Made by a program: the position numbers and the translations under genes. From Datnioides undecimradiatus (lineage: Eukaryota; Chordata; Actinopteri; Lobotiformes; Datnioididae): DNA of 64,000 nucleotides. Shown piece by piece: positions 9,430-22,435 of the stretch. The notes under the pieces were generated by a model. The model saw only the letters and a program-made list of their open reading frames with translations. It made no database searches and was not told the origin of the DNA. The stretch covers positions 1,249,501-1,313,500 of the forward strand of contig WARS01000090.1 of the NCBI GenBank assembly GCA_008933995.1, written 5' to 3'. Each line of letters begins with the position of its first letter. Position 1 is the stretch's first letter.

Positions 9430-11800
9430 CTGCGGAGACATCAGCGAAAAGAGTTGTTAGAAAGATGAACGCGCGTCTCTAAAGTTGTCCGGCTTCTAAT
9501 TAGACCGGCTGATTTAAACGTTGGTACAGCGACCAGAAAGCCTGACGCATGGCCGGATAATTCCAGGGTGGAGGTTAGTCTGGTGCTATGAACCATTATC
9601 GGGAGATAGGCTGACACAGCGGCTGAGCGGCTATCATCATTAAGCTAACGTATTGTCGCGGATATAGGCATCTCCATCCCCCTCTCCCCTTACGCAGGAC
9701 TAATACATTAGGGCTGAAGCAGATATTACATTAATGTGTCCGCTTTCAGCCTGATCAGCAAATAATTCGGTTTCAGAGGGTTTTACCCGCCCTGGCGTTA
9801 AAAACTAATGTTCCTTCGGCGCCTAATGCAAAAACAACAGCGCGACAGAACGAGGAATGATATACAACTCCGCTGACGTGAAGGTGTACAGTATGTAGCC
9901 AGTGGCCCAGTTTCAATGTACTAATTACATTTTCTGGTGCCCGGGCAAACAATTAATAACCCAGGTGCATTTCCCAACACTGTATTGATTGATGTTGTAC
10001 AAACAGCTCCCTTATACCTCGCCGCGTCTGTGCATTGCCATTTCCTCGCAGCGCGGCGAGTCGGCGGCCCCAGTTGAGCTCTATGCTAATGTCCCCACTT
10101 GTTGCCTTTTATCACAGCAAATCTGACACTTGCTCTGATAAAAGGATGCACATTTGTCACCCGCTGCAAATGTATTTGTCAGCTTCGCGAAGGGGAAAGA
10201 AAAAAAAATAAAATCTATGTCTATGTCAGCAGGTGTGTTTTCCATTTAAAAACCACATTACCGAGTGGTCTCCGAACTGCAGAGCAAGTGCCGTATGGAG
10301 ACATTTTGCAGCAACAGTCTGCCTCTAATTTGAAATTACCCCGTTTCTTTTGTTTCCACTTGGATGTCAGACTCTGCATTTCATTATTCTCCCTTCATGC
10401 AATCAGAATTTAAAGCCCGTGTGTCTCTTTTGAGCGTTTGAACCGAGCGATGGCATAAAACCGAAGCACGCATTGTGTTTAAGGTGTGAGCAAACATTCG
10501 TGTGAACCTTTATGAAGTTAATACACCGCAGCCATGGGTGTTTATTCTACAGAATATTAGATTTCTGAATCTTCCCACTGGAGTCTTTGGGTTGGTGTAA
10601 CAGGGCAGCGAGCAGGGTCCCTCATCACTTTGGACAGTGACATATGATGCCAGCGGGCGAGCACAGCCTCTCCTCTCTCCATTCATCAGTTCAATGACAT
10701 CTTAAATTTTAAAGCTTCTGAGCTGTCGCAAAGTAAGCCTCATAGTTTCCCACTCACCACGATAAATCAAAAGTGCGGGCCGGCCGGCTGCCGTGCCACC
10801 GATGGACTTGGTGACAGCCGCGGGAGCCGACAAAGGACGGGAGCTCAAATGGTGATTGAGGAATTGCGCCGAGCACGTTGGTTAAAACCCATCTAACCCC
10901 AGTGACGGTGTGTGGGTTTGGAAAACATTCCAGTCGCTCCAGCTCGTGCATCAGGCTGCAGGTGATGTTGGACGTCCAGCTTAAGTTGCTGTGAAGTGTG
11001 CAGTGCACAGTGCGTCCTTGGTCAATGGTAAGTACGGCAAAACATGCAACGACTGGATAAAATGCAGGCCTGAAGTTAAAAATGAATGAGTAAAACCTGA
11101 AAATGTAAATGATGCTGCAACATGATATAATTTTCATCTAAAAGGTCATATCACATAACGAGGAATGGACTAATTAACTCTTTTAAGTGCATTGTTAGTC
11201 CTAACTAGTAACTTTTTCATTATTGCTAAACATCTACTGCTTTGGGGTTCCTTTATTCAATGCTTTGCACTAAAATCGTCCACAGTCCCACTGAAAATAT
11301 AAAATAGCCTGGCCTGTATTCCGATATTGATAAAGAGGTATGATAACATAATGTGCAAACAGGAAATGTAACGTTTCTCTCTGTTAGTTGCGTTCTTGTG
11401 TTTATATGCTGTCATTTACACTGAATTCTGAATTCTCAAGCTAACATGAAACAGTGTTTGGTTCACATTGTGCGAGTGATTGACCGTAAAGTGTTACTGT
11501 AGCGCAGTGACTAAGAAAGACAGGTAGCAGCGCCTTTACCCTGAAACAGACCATTGATGACTGAGCTTCCACGACGTGTCCATCACCAAGCAGAGGAGCA
11601 CGTTCAGTGGCAGGCTGCTGCTCCACGGGCAGGCCGAGGAAGTTGTCTTCAACTCCTCCCACTGAGGACTGTCCTGGTCTGAGCTTATGATGGACACCAC
11701 CATTCATTTACCACAATCCCACCATATGTATGTGTATGTATGCATGTGTACGCGTGTACATGTGGAGATGATTGTGTACGTATGTTTGTATATTCTTACT

Positions 11801-11979
11801 TCTATTCTACTCCATCTTATTTTATTTAATTTTATTTATTTTTACTTTTTTCATTATCTCTTTTTTTTAATATATTCTTATTTTTACTATATTGTTTCTT
11901 ATGTTGAGACATGCTGTTTGCACAATTTGTGACACTGGATATCTGAATTTCCTTTGGGATTAATAATCTATCTATCTGT
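11801..11979 (+). mobile_element. LINE 3' untranslated tail
   Basis: A T-rich TTTTA/TTTAT tract is followed by cacaatttgtgacactgg, tgaatttcctttgggattaataa and a terminal ctatctatctg. This ordering (T-rich tract, 'aatttcc..ggattaataa', ATCT-type end) is the usual 3' end of a teleost LINE inserted in plus orientation. No coding part is present. Confidence 0.6.
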
Positions 11980-12444
11980 TTAGATGTAGCCTCGGGATGC
12001 TAACATGCTAACAAAATAACCAAAAACTAGACAATATTGTGATTTATTTCTGTCAAAACACTGAAACTAAATCAAAATTTGGATCCGAAATAATAATTAA
12101 CATAGAAAAAAAAAAATTCTCAAAAGAATATTTGAGGGTTTTTTGGTTTTTTTTCTCTACAAAACATGTTTTTGTTTTGTAGACGTGTTGTAGAAAAAAG
12201 CGAATGATTCACGGCGAATACACCGCCAAAAACAAAAAACATCCAAGGGTCGAGAGGGCTGCGCCACAGAGCGAGGAGGCTTCCGTGTCTCAGGAATAAT
12301 TCATGTTAATCGAGGTACAGGGAAACGCACTCAAGCACTGTTTACACATAAGGTGTGTCAAAGCCAGAAAAGAATGCCTCGCGCCGCGGTTTTAGATCAC
12401 GGTTAAGGTCTTTGAGGGCCGTGTCTCACAAGAAATTAAGTCCA

Positions 12445-12464
12445 GGCGGCGGCGGCGGTGGCGG
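12445..12464. repeat. (GGC)n trinucleotide run
   Basis: Imperfect GGC/GGT run of about six units in intron. Confidence 0.85.
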
Positions 12465-13025
12465 TTTTATCACATTTAGTCATCAAACAATTTAAAGTGC
12501 GCTGCAGGCATACAGGCATTATATAAGCAGGTTTGTTTCACCACTCTTAGTCTAGGAGTTGTGAAGGGATATTGGATTTCAGTATATATGTATAGGGAAT
12601 AAATCTTAAGGTTTATGTATTGGTCTGCATTTGTTTTTCTCCTTGTAGCCACGACTTGCGCTTCACAGGAAACGAATCCACGCGGGGAGGTGAGGGTAAA
12701 TCAAATGCAGATGGAACCTAAATGAGAAGTGAATTGATTCAAACTCCGGGCGCTCACAGGAGAGCTTACACATCAACCGCCGCTGAAAGATGAATTTCAT
12801 GAAGCGTCCACGTCACCGTTTCCTTTCTTCTCTCGCCTCCTCTCTCTTCTGTGCGAGGATTGCTTGGGGGAAGTGTACATTATTGCGTTTGCCAGTTGCT
12901 ATCCGACTATTTAAAGCCTCGTGTTAAGTGCACTTCTGCTCAAGATGAAATATGAATCGGAATAAAAGATAAATGACGGCTCTGCAGCGGCTGTCCACCC
13001 CTGAAATCAATTAGAAAGGAGTCTT

Positions 13026-13040
13026 GGTGGTGGTGGTGGT
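13026..13040. repeat. (GGT)5 trinucleotide run
   Basis: Five GGT units; a longer run of the same type lies at 35495-35516. Confidence 0.9.
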
Positions 13041-15135
13041 GCAGGAACATGTCCCCCCGTGAGCAGAATGACATGGGTCTCACAGTGCTCCACCAAACGC
13101 CACAGAACATCTAACCCTGCTGCTGTATTTCTGCTGCAAACAAGCTACTTGTTAACCGCGAGCCGATTGTGCCGTCCACCAAATGCGCCGATCGTCACGA
13201 TAACAACCGCGGCTTTTCCTTAACTCCCACCGTGGGCTGTGGAAAAAGCTGGTGAGGGAGAGACGGACAGGGGCGACCATTATTCTCACATAATACGCCG
13301 GTGGACCCATGCAACCAATTAGTGACAGGAAGTCTATCCCGGGCTGTTTTTGACCCCACAAACACAAGTTCCCGCAGGATTTCCAACCATTATCAGATGC
13401 ACCACGCCACCCCTGGATGTTCTCGTTGAGATTCTCATAACTCCTGCCTGCAGCAATGTTCTCTGCCGACGTCATGTGCTCCGTTCTGCAAATAAAATAA
13501 CAGACTCTTTTGCTTGAGGAAGTGGCAACTGCAGACCAGACATTAAGACGTCAGCAACTGAAATACAGTTTAGTTTAGATGATGGTATATTTTAATCGTC
13601 TTGAAGAGAAAGTTCACCTAAAGTGCAGCAAAATCAGATTTCCTCTGTGACGTTCAGAGGTTTTCTTAGCTGCAGATCCCCGTCTGATATTTCCGCCTCT
13701 ATGCCAGCACAATGGAAGTGCTGCACGCGGCATTGACAAATTACATTTCAAAACATTCAGCGGCAATTTATCTTCTCATCAACAGGTTTTATAAGCAACT
13801 ATTTGTTTGTCGGAAACCGGTTCCGATGAAAACTCAAGGCATTGTAGAAGAAGATATCTTGGACGGAAATACAACGTCTACAAATATCTGCTTTGGTATT
13901 TGGACGAACCGTAAAATAAGCCCGATTCCTGACTTCCTGTCCACAGTTCAGACGTTTTCGCTGTGCTGATGGATGCTCCCCTGGTTGGGAAACAACAGCT
14001 ACATGCAAAACATCTATAGTTACAATAGAAATGATATAAAAACGACAATAAGTTTAAGGACGAGATTGATGACGAGCAAGTTAGCCACTCTTATTGGCAG
14101 CCAACCTCAGGTGCCGTGAACCAGAAGTCCCACTGAATAACGAACACAAAGGAGTCAGTCTGTTGTATTATCAGCCAAGGTGGATCAACCTGCAGCATTT
14201 AAGAAGTGACTTTACCAACTACATGACTGGTTTTATGAGAGACAACCAAGAAGCAAGGATCAGCTTTGACCAGAATGTAGTTCTGCACCTGCAACATCTT
14301 TGTTGTTCCCCGAGATCCCAGCAATGCTGCAGGTTTTACAGGGCAATTTGATAAGCAGTGTGACTGAACCTTGAACTTCCAGTCAAAGGAGTTCAAGCTT
14401 TACTGAGAGACCTTCACTGCAGTCTCTCTCCCCGCTTCCAAACATGCCTCCTATTTCGTCACGGCTTTTCGCCCCGATGTTGAGATAACGCGCGTAAACC
14501 TGAATAACACATTTTCCGTGACACACCGCGGGTTGCAGGGTGCACGGGGTTTTCCTTCCTCTTTATTTTTTCCCCTGTTTGCACAGCTCCTTCTGCGGCA
14601 CTGCAGCGGCAGCATTCTGCCACACAGAAAAAGCTTTGTGCATTAACATCAAAGCACAAACAGCTCCACCAACACATAAAAGTTCTCAGAGAAAGAATCA
14701 AGACTTGGGAGTTATGGAAATGATAACTGCCGCATTACAGGCCCCCGTGTCCCACACAATTACTATAAGTCACTTTTATAACTCCTAATTAAGTCTCCTA
14801 TAAATTCTTGATGCATCTATGTACAGTGCTCTAAATCAAACTGCTTCTGTTGGCATCGCCTTGGCATATCCCATATGGGAAGGGAGAGGAGGACTGGTTT
14901 ATACCCCACAATTTATGGAGCCTGCAAAGTACACAGCAGCGGGAATGCTCCTATGGAGGGAGGTATAGGGGAGGGCTATGCAAATGAACCTGTGGGATTA
15001 TTCTGAGTGAGGGGCCGTCAGCATCTTGCAGTGTAGCGTCCTCATTGCCCGCCGCTCTAGCGTCCATGGACAGAGATGGCAGATCGCTCCACCGCTTGGC
15101 ATTCACCACAGTGCAACAAACGGGTATCAGGGGGT

Positions 15136-15230
15136 TGAGCTGAAACAATTACGCAACTGATTCGTCAATCGACAGCTAATTAATTAAGTAGTTTGATAAT
15201 GGGTTCATCTCTCAGTTAAAGACTCTCCAG
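15136..15230 (+). repeat. Diverged teleost 'gagctgaaacaatta' repeat
   Basis: The words gagctgaaacaattacgcaa, gtcaatcgacagctaattaa and gtagtttgataat follow the start of a common teleost interspersed repeat (consensus 'gctgaaacgattagtcgattaatcgatc..cgacagaaaattaat..aactattttgataat'). Its class is not certain to me and the right boundary is not resolved. Confidence 0.45.
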
Positions 15231-17037
15231 GTCCATGTAAGGTCCTGCCGCATCAGCTGAAACTGTTTGGACTTTTGGTCGTTGGTTGAGAACCATTTAC
15301 AAGCGTTTTGCAGGGAAAACAATTCACATTTTCGCCAAGACAGTCAGATCAGTTGATGATGAAATTGGAAAAACGAAGGCAAGTTTTCATTTTCCAGGGG
15401 TTTTAACTCGAGCTCAGTTCCGTTTCCCAGCAGGTACTATTGACGATTTGCGACGAAACTGTTGAGGGATCGGGTTCAGAGAGAAAGGTGCTGCATGTTT
15501 CATCTTTAGACAAACAATTTGAACCGATTCGTCAGAACGATCCCAACTCAAGGTTCCACAGCCGCTCTATAATGTCTTACCAGCAGATAAATAGGAATAA
15601 TTACTCTGCTTTGACAAAATGCTTTTTCAGGTCACATGTTTACACCTTGACTTTTATATTTAACTGTTACAGTCAGGTATTTCACATGTATGAGGGCCAT
15701 CTTTTACTCCGAGGCATTCAAGACCCTTGTAAAGACGAGGTTTTATATGAAATTAACATCGATGGATTATTAAGCTTATTACGCAGTTATTGACCTCACG
15801 GTGTCACGCAATTAAGCTGACGCCGAACACTGATTTAACAACACCACACGGTGCACAGTGCCATCATTTCTACAGCTAATCACGTGTGGCCGCGACCTTT
15901 TATCACAGGAAAAACATCCAGAGCCATGTTTTCACCGCCAGCTCCCGTGATCGCCGCTGAATTACGTTTCATTCGTGGTCAAGAGCGCGAGGAGCGTGTT
16001 TTTTCTACGTGGAAGCACATTTGAATGATGTTTCACAAAGCTATCGCAGCTGCAACCCGGTCGGGTTTTCAACCACTTGTTGTTCGGAGCGTGCTCAACA
16101 AATTAAAATATTATCTCGTGTGATTATCAGTGTCAAACACTAATGCGTGCCCGGTGAAGTCTAACAAATGCATTCCCTCAGGCTTTGTGCTCGCTTTCAT
16201 ACTGCACCGCCTCTCCTGGGCTCCCTCGGTGAGTTCTCGTTATGCCGTCGCCTTCTAGCAACATAACAAATGATAGCAGGCGGCACACCTGCCTGGAAGA
16301 CACGCAGGTACCGCGTGTACTCTCCGATGACAGTGAGGCGCGTACTTCAGTTCTCTGCTCCGTTCAGCTGACCCATCACAGGAACAGCACGTGCTCAGAG
16401 GAACCAGCCGCCTGTATCTGTCACGTTCATCGTTGCCGGGCTTCACCGACAATTCCCACGGCGCTTTTAATTTTAGCCTGCCGTGAGCTGAAATGCGCTG
16501 TATGGCTCGGCATGTACACAAACCGGTGCTTCACAATTTGAATATAACATTAAGTAGCTGGTTTCATCACGGGCCTCCAGGCAATCCTTTTTTTTTTTTT
16601 CTCCACTTAGCAATAATTTTGCAGTGAATTGCTAAGCCCACATGAATGAAAAGGGGGCCTATTATCTCCATTGTGCTAGCAAGTGCACTGCCTGTATTGT
16701 CCTGATCATGTGTTTCAAATTAAAGTCCATTAAAAGTACCCTGGGAGGGTGGGCCCGCTGCAGCCCGGTGGAGCGCGGCAGAGCTGTCGCAGCTCAGGAC
16801 AAGGGAGCTGAGCACTAAAGATACCTGCCATCTGGAGAGTCATTGAGTTGAGAAATGCACTGCAGCAGCCGAGCAGCCTCTTTGGCTCAAGCTCAACGCC
16901 ACCTCTCAGACAGGGGGCAGGGAAAGGGCCGGAGGTGGATCTGTTCAAATAGACACACTGTGATGGATCTGCAGGAAGTGTTTTTGGGTTCGGGGGGAGG
17001 GGGGGAAGAATTATGATCTGCCGTTTTGAATCAATGG

Positions 17038-17056
17038 CCGCCGCCGCCGCCGCCGC
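17038..17056. repeat. (CCG)6 trinucleotide run
   Basis: Six CCG units followed by CGGCG, giving a small GC-rich self-complementary patch in intron. Confidence 0.9.
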
Positions 17057-18374
17057 GGCGCTGTTTTTTGGTTTTTTTGAGGCCGATCTTTATCGAAAGT
17101 CCGACTGTAATTGCATTTGCATTTTTTATAACTACAGCTCTGCTGCGTAAATTACACGCCCGTCTGGAAAATCACTGCCTAACGGGGAGAAAATGCACAT
17201 GTCATACTATTTGGTTTATAACCAGAATCACGCGCGGCAGCTCGCGTTAGCGTTCAGGCTAATGTCGCCTTCAGCTCCAATAAGAACGGGCACACGTCTT
17301 GCGTTGCACTTCGCCTTGCCGAGCAAAGAACCGCGGTGGGAAAGCTGATTCTCTACTCGACTGTAGCACGGTGACCTGCGAGTGGATCACAGTGTATCTC
17401 TTTGCTCCTGCCAGTTCGAGCTGTCAAACACACACGCATGCCCCCCCACTCAAGGGCATGGAGGAGTATGCATCTGCAAACATATTAGCTTCCTCCAGTT
17501 ATATCAGTCGGTTCACATCATTGGCCGATACTCTCCTGTTGCAGACGTGTCAGTATTGGCGTAATATGCAAAGCAGCCTTCGGGACGCCTTTGCACGATC
17601 TTGTCCGTGCACAGTCCTCATAGTGGTAATTTGTGAACGTCTCTCACTAAAGTCAAGGATTGCATGTGTTTTACAAGTAAAAGTACAAAAGCAACTCAAG
17701 ATTGAAATAATAAATGAATTACGGGTCCAGTATTGATCAGTTGCTATGAGAAAAAAAAGAAAATGAGTCACGCTTTTTCCTGACGTGGAAGCTATTTTTA
17801 TGGTCAGCTGTAACTTAGACGTGGAGGTCCGCGTCTCCAGCTGAATGTAAGTTTAATTAAAAGAAAGTGGCGCTGCTTGAAGGCACTCCTCGGCGCTACA
17901 TTACTCTTAACAAAAATAGCTTTTTCATCAGCAAACCATATAACCCCGTGCGGCGGCATAATGTGCATTCCGTATGTGTGTCCACATCAGAGGTTTAAAT
18001 GAAGAAGCGTATTTAGCAGGGAAAAAGGTGTCAGCGGGGGATTACAATGACAGAGGGAGATCCTGAAAGCAAAGCACTCAGGGATGTAGACTCAGTGCTT
18101 CCTATTAAATAAGATTTGAATTAAAAGAGCTTATCTAAAGAGGACACTTCAATACCAGAATCTATAGCCACGGACAACAATATCGCCCATATTACGAATG
18201 TCGCAAAATGGAAAATGCAAATTCTTTTTATGGAGTCGATGCAAATGGAAGCGAAAAGAAAGGAAGAGAGAGGAAAAGAGTAATCCTAAATAACGTCTCC
18301 CTCTCTCCCCTGAATACTTTATTGAGTCTGATGTCCCCATTGCATTTCTGAAAACGTTTAGCCAGGTTGCAATT

Positions 18375-18450
18375 CAGCTAGAAATAATTAACAGCATAAA
18401 TTTGCATCATTAGGGTGGATTAAGTCAAACAATGTTTGCATGTTAAAGGA
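18375..18450. promoter_or_regulatory. Candidate conserved enhancer-like block
   Basis: Within about 75 bp there is an AATAATTAA homeodomain core, a consensus octamer ATTTGCAT (18400-18407, POU), GGATTAA (18417-18423, OTX/bicoid type) and CAAACAATGTTTGC (SOX/FOX-like). This packing is unusual against the surrounding intron, but only sequence conservation would establish an element. Confidence 0.3.
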
Positions 18451-19514
18451 CTGAAGGGACCGCGCGGCTCTCTCTGAGAGGCGGCGTGCCGGTTCTTTTC
18501 ATACTTTAGGTGGGCCGCTGGCTCCCCAGGGGAGCGCAGAGGGGGAAATATTCCTACATTATCCAGAAAAACAAATATGCACACACATTACTTTAGTTGT
18601 AAAAAAAAAGACATGCTAACATGCGTGTGCTGGAGGACGGCGGTGGAAGAGAACGGCAATTTACAGGCGGCAGTATAGTGCGTTTCACTCGCCCCCGGAG
18701 CTCACTCCAGTCTTCCAGTCACAGCCTCGGCGGCTAACGTAAGCCGCCTGTTTTCCTCGACAGAGCACTTTCCCATTTCCCAGGCTCACTCTGCTGACTG
18801 CTAACACCCCGCTCCAAAATCTAAGACCCTGACAGACTCGGACAGCTTATCCAGATGTGCCTGCACCTGTTTCTGTATTTCCCAGGAAAGCGTTCACAGA
18901 ATGAAATAGTGTATTGTTATATATATACACACATATTTTCTCTCTGTGTGTATCTTCTCGGATGCACATTTACCTTTTTTTTGCTGTACCTATCATCACC
19001 TTGTGTGTCTTCGCCCTCCCTCAGCCTCAGGTGGCTGTGTCACAATGAAAGTCTTTCGGTACAGAGGTCACTTTTCCTTTTCTTACTCCCTCAGATGCCT
19101 CGACAAAGTAAATAATAACAGCCAAACACAGGCAAACTACATCGCTGCGAATTCAAATGAGCTCGACACACGTTAAACTGGAACGAAATGCATAGTTTAC
19201 TGTTAAAACAAGTCCGCGCTAATAAGAATATAAGCAGCAGTGCAGTATTAGATCAGTGTGTTATAATGAACGTGTATTGTTATGAGTGAATGTGTGATGT
19301 GACAGTAACGCACGTGTTCAGTGCCCTTTGAAATGCAGTGCTTTGGTCTCAGTGGTCATAATGTAAGTAGCACTATCACAGAGAATATGATATATTTGAT
19401 TTAGACTGTCATCGCCGTGCTGCACCAGACATTAGCTTTGCCTGTTTTAATTAGCTGAATGGCTAACAAGCAACTCACTGGTCACTGTAATCATAACAAC
19501 TGAAAACACACAGT

Positions 19515-19543
19515 GTGATAGATAGATATAGATATAGATAGAT
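19515..19543. repeat. (GATA)n microsatellite
   Basis: Imperfect GATA/GATATA run in intron. Confidence 0.9.
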
Positions 19544-20100
19544 TTCACTGTTGCAGCAGCAATGTACAGCCACTCCACATACTATACATATATCTATAAA
19601 GCTAGAGAAATATACAAAAGCATTTACAAAAAATAAAGATGCATAAATACCTTAAAAATATAAAGTTATTGAATGTTAAAAATCGAAAATGAGGAATTTT
19701 ATTAACCAGGGGAATTAATTTCCTAATGGTGCAATAACATTTACTGACAGCCCACACTGGAGCAAATATGAGTGCTGGTTGGTTTCCCCACATGCTTTGG
19801 TTTGGTTGCCATAATTAATAATTAACACAAGCTAAAATAACAGGAATACAGTGGTAGCTACACTATAAAAAGCCTACACAAACACTATATTTTATAAATA
19901 AATGCTATAACTCACTCATATTGACTCATATTGACGTATCTATAAGTAAGTCCCATAACTGCATTCCCAAAGGGGCTTTTAAAATGATGTCAGTCTGGCT
20001 GCAAACATTGCGTAATCTGTAAATGAACACACATACAAAAGCAACCTATTATATTTATTTATTTATTATATGCAAATATGAGGGTATGGCTATGTGCCAT

Positions 20101-20128
20101 GCACCACCCTGCACCACCCTGCACCACC
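20101..20128. repeat. 10-bp tandem repeat, about 2.8 copies
   Basis: The unit gcaccaccct is repeated almost three times without mismatch. Confidence 0.9.
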
Positions 20129-20179
20129 ACATTCGCTGTTTTATTTAAAAGGGCTCACCTCTCCTCTTCTTTCAGTGCA

Positions 20180-20590
20180 CTTCACCTCCTGCTCTGTACG
20201 CCCCCCACCCGTGTGATCGTCTGCCCCTTCCTGACTGGTTTCCCCTCCCAGGTGTCTTTGCTCTTTGCGCTCCTTTCTGTGTTTGCCAGTTCGTCTTTAC
20301 GCCTTGTGTCAGCTGTTCCAGACTTTCCTTGTTTTCCTGGACCTAACAACCTTTTTTTTGGGGAGGACTTTTAATTTTTGCCTCCGTGAAGGCTTTGTTT
20401 GCATTTTTGGATTATTTTCTCTGGTGTTGACCTTTGCCTGCTTCACCGTCTCATAAGCCTTTTTTTGTACCTTTTCATTTTCATTATTTTCTGCAATAAA
20501 TCAATTAACTGCTCAAGCTCTGATGTCTGCAACTGGCTCCAGTCTCTTGTTTGTCTGTTATCGTCCATTCACAGAATCTGACAGTACAAA
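20180..20590 (+). mobile_element. Probable retroelement-derived segment (LTR-like)
   Basis: Pyrimidine-rich, with repeated gtcttt/tgcctg words, a run through tttggattattttc and tgacctttgcctgc, then ctgcaataaatcaatt and tctgatgtctgcaactggctcc. This layout (CT-rich region, AATAAA, short tail) resembles common teleost LTR or LINE 3' regions. The boundaries and class are not resolved. Confidence 0.35.
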
Positions 20591-20739
20591 TGAGCTAGCC
20601 AGCAAATGATTTGAACTGATTTCTACCTTCATGTGCATCAAAGATATTTGGAGAAAGGCCTTGTGATTAAATTACAGAGGCAGCTCTGTCTGTGGCATGA
20701 AGGGACGCATCTGCCGCGTCATGGCTGAGGGATTCATTA

Positions 20740-21090
20740 CCCGTGTGGGCTACAAGTGTTCCTCTACACCTCTAGCTATCTGTTTGACGTGGCTACTGGC
20801 ATCCGACTCTCTAGCTGCCTCAAGTTGCTACTAGCATCCCGCTCGCTAAGCTACCGGTTGATACCAGGTTGCTACAAGCATGGAACTCGCTAGCTCCCAG
20901 TCTGGTTGATATTAGCATCCAGTTTGCCGCAAATCAGTCTGCACCCCAGGCTGCCAGTAGTTACCCATCAGTACAATAACCTGCTTTTGTTTTGTGCATT
21001 ATAGCATCGAGCTGCTTCAGCCCTGCCCCAGTCGGGAACTGGGTCAAATAAAATCCTGCCTCAGGTTTCCTGTCTGCGCCAGTTTTGGGT
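20740..21090 (+). repeat. Degenerate tandem array next to an AATAAA-containing end
   Basis: Units resembling gttgctactagcatcc followed by gctcgctagct start near 20789, 20824, 20868 and 20904 (spacing 35-44 bp) and have drifted apart. After the array comes gggtcaaataaaatcctgcc and ggtttcctgtctgcgcc, similar to the 3' end of fish LTRs. The whole may be the end of one retroelement. Confidence 0.4.
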
Positions 21091-22417
21091 CGTTTGATTA
21101 ACACAGGGGCCGTTGACAAGACAGAGCACCCAGATGGGATAATTAATGCATAATCAGAGTGATTCTCACATTTTCAATTAACCAAATAGTCAAAAAGCAG
21201 ATGATATGCATTTAAAATCAGGCCTCTGGGGGGAAATGGATACGCATTAAAACCGTTTCCTCGACTGAGCCTGATTTAACAATTTTATAATGATTGAGAA
21301 TAAATGTTTAAAAGTCGATATCAGCCGACTGACAACGACCTGGAATGGGGCCTCAGTCTCATCAATGATTGATACTATTTTTAAATGATTTAAGCCACCA
21401 AGTAGGACGATGAAGCCCCCGTATTGTTAACCATCTACTGGGATTTGATTGGGTAACGTTAAGAATAATGAACAATTGTAAAATAGCTTTGCCTTTATGT
21501 TTGTTCCTGTTTTAGAGTCACGTCAAAGAAAGATTTATTTAATACGTTGGAGATCGGACATGGGACACTAAAGCTCCTCCGGTTCTGATCCTTGCTCGAG
21601 TTGCTCTCATAGCTCTAGGTCACCTTGTGAACACAATGTGATGTGTGAGTTGCGGCTTGATCGATGTCACGTTGCCGTGTTTCAGGAATGAACTGCTTTC
21701 CGATTTTATCTATTCACAGACATAAACAGATGTACACTCGAACCCCGATCCTGCCAAGGTGACAGTCGTCCAACAGAGGCCTCCTGGAAGACTTCATAAT
21801 TTCTTCGGGGAACGAGTGCCAGCAACAACATTACCTCAACAGAAAATGACTCAGTCAACTTAACTCAGTCATCACCATTAGTCAAGCGGAAGAGTAATTG
21901 AGCTCATCCCCATTACACATAAGACAAACAATATGGCGCAGAGACGTCATTAGGTGCAAGAGGGGGAAAGAAGTGATGAAGAGCTCACTGAAATGAGATT
22001 GGATTTAAACAAGTGCCACCGCTGTCCTGGGGGCCTTACATGGATGCTCTTTGAGCGGATAGGTGGAGGCTGCATAATGATGAGACACTTAGTTTCCCTA
22101 CTGTTCAGATTTATGGGCTCCGAGGCCTGTTACGATCATTAGGGGGATTGTGAAAGGAAAAGGGAAATGGGGTTGAGACTATATGGGCTTGGGAGGAGGT
22201 GGAAATTGCACAGATTTTTTTTTTTTTTTCTGGTAACACAGCACTTTTGAACCATAAATCTTTGATCCTCTTCTCCCTGTTTGTGCAATGGCATTTTATA
22301 ATGGTAGACTCCCTATAATTTCACACTCCAATTAGTAAATTACTAATGTCCCAATATGCCAGTGCTGGGGTGGTAATAAACAAACAGGTCACACCCTGCG
22401 GGAACCTGGTTAACAAA

Positions 22418-22435
22418 ATATATATATATATATAT
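22418..22435. repeat. (AT)9 microsatellite
   Basis: Uninterrupted AT run in intron. Confidence 0.95.
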
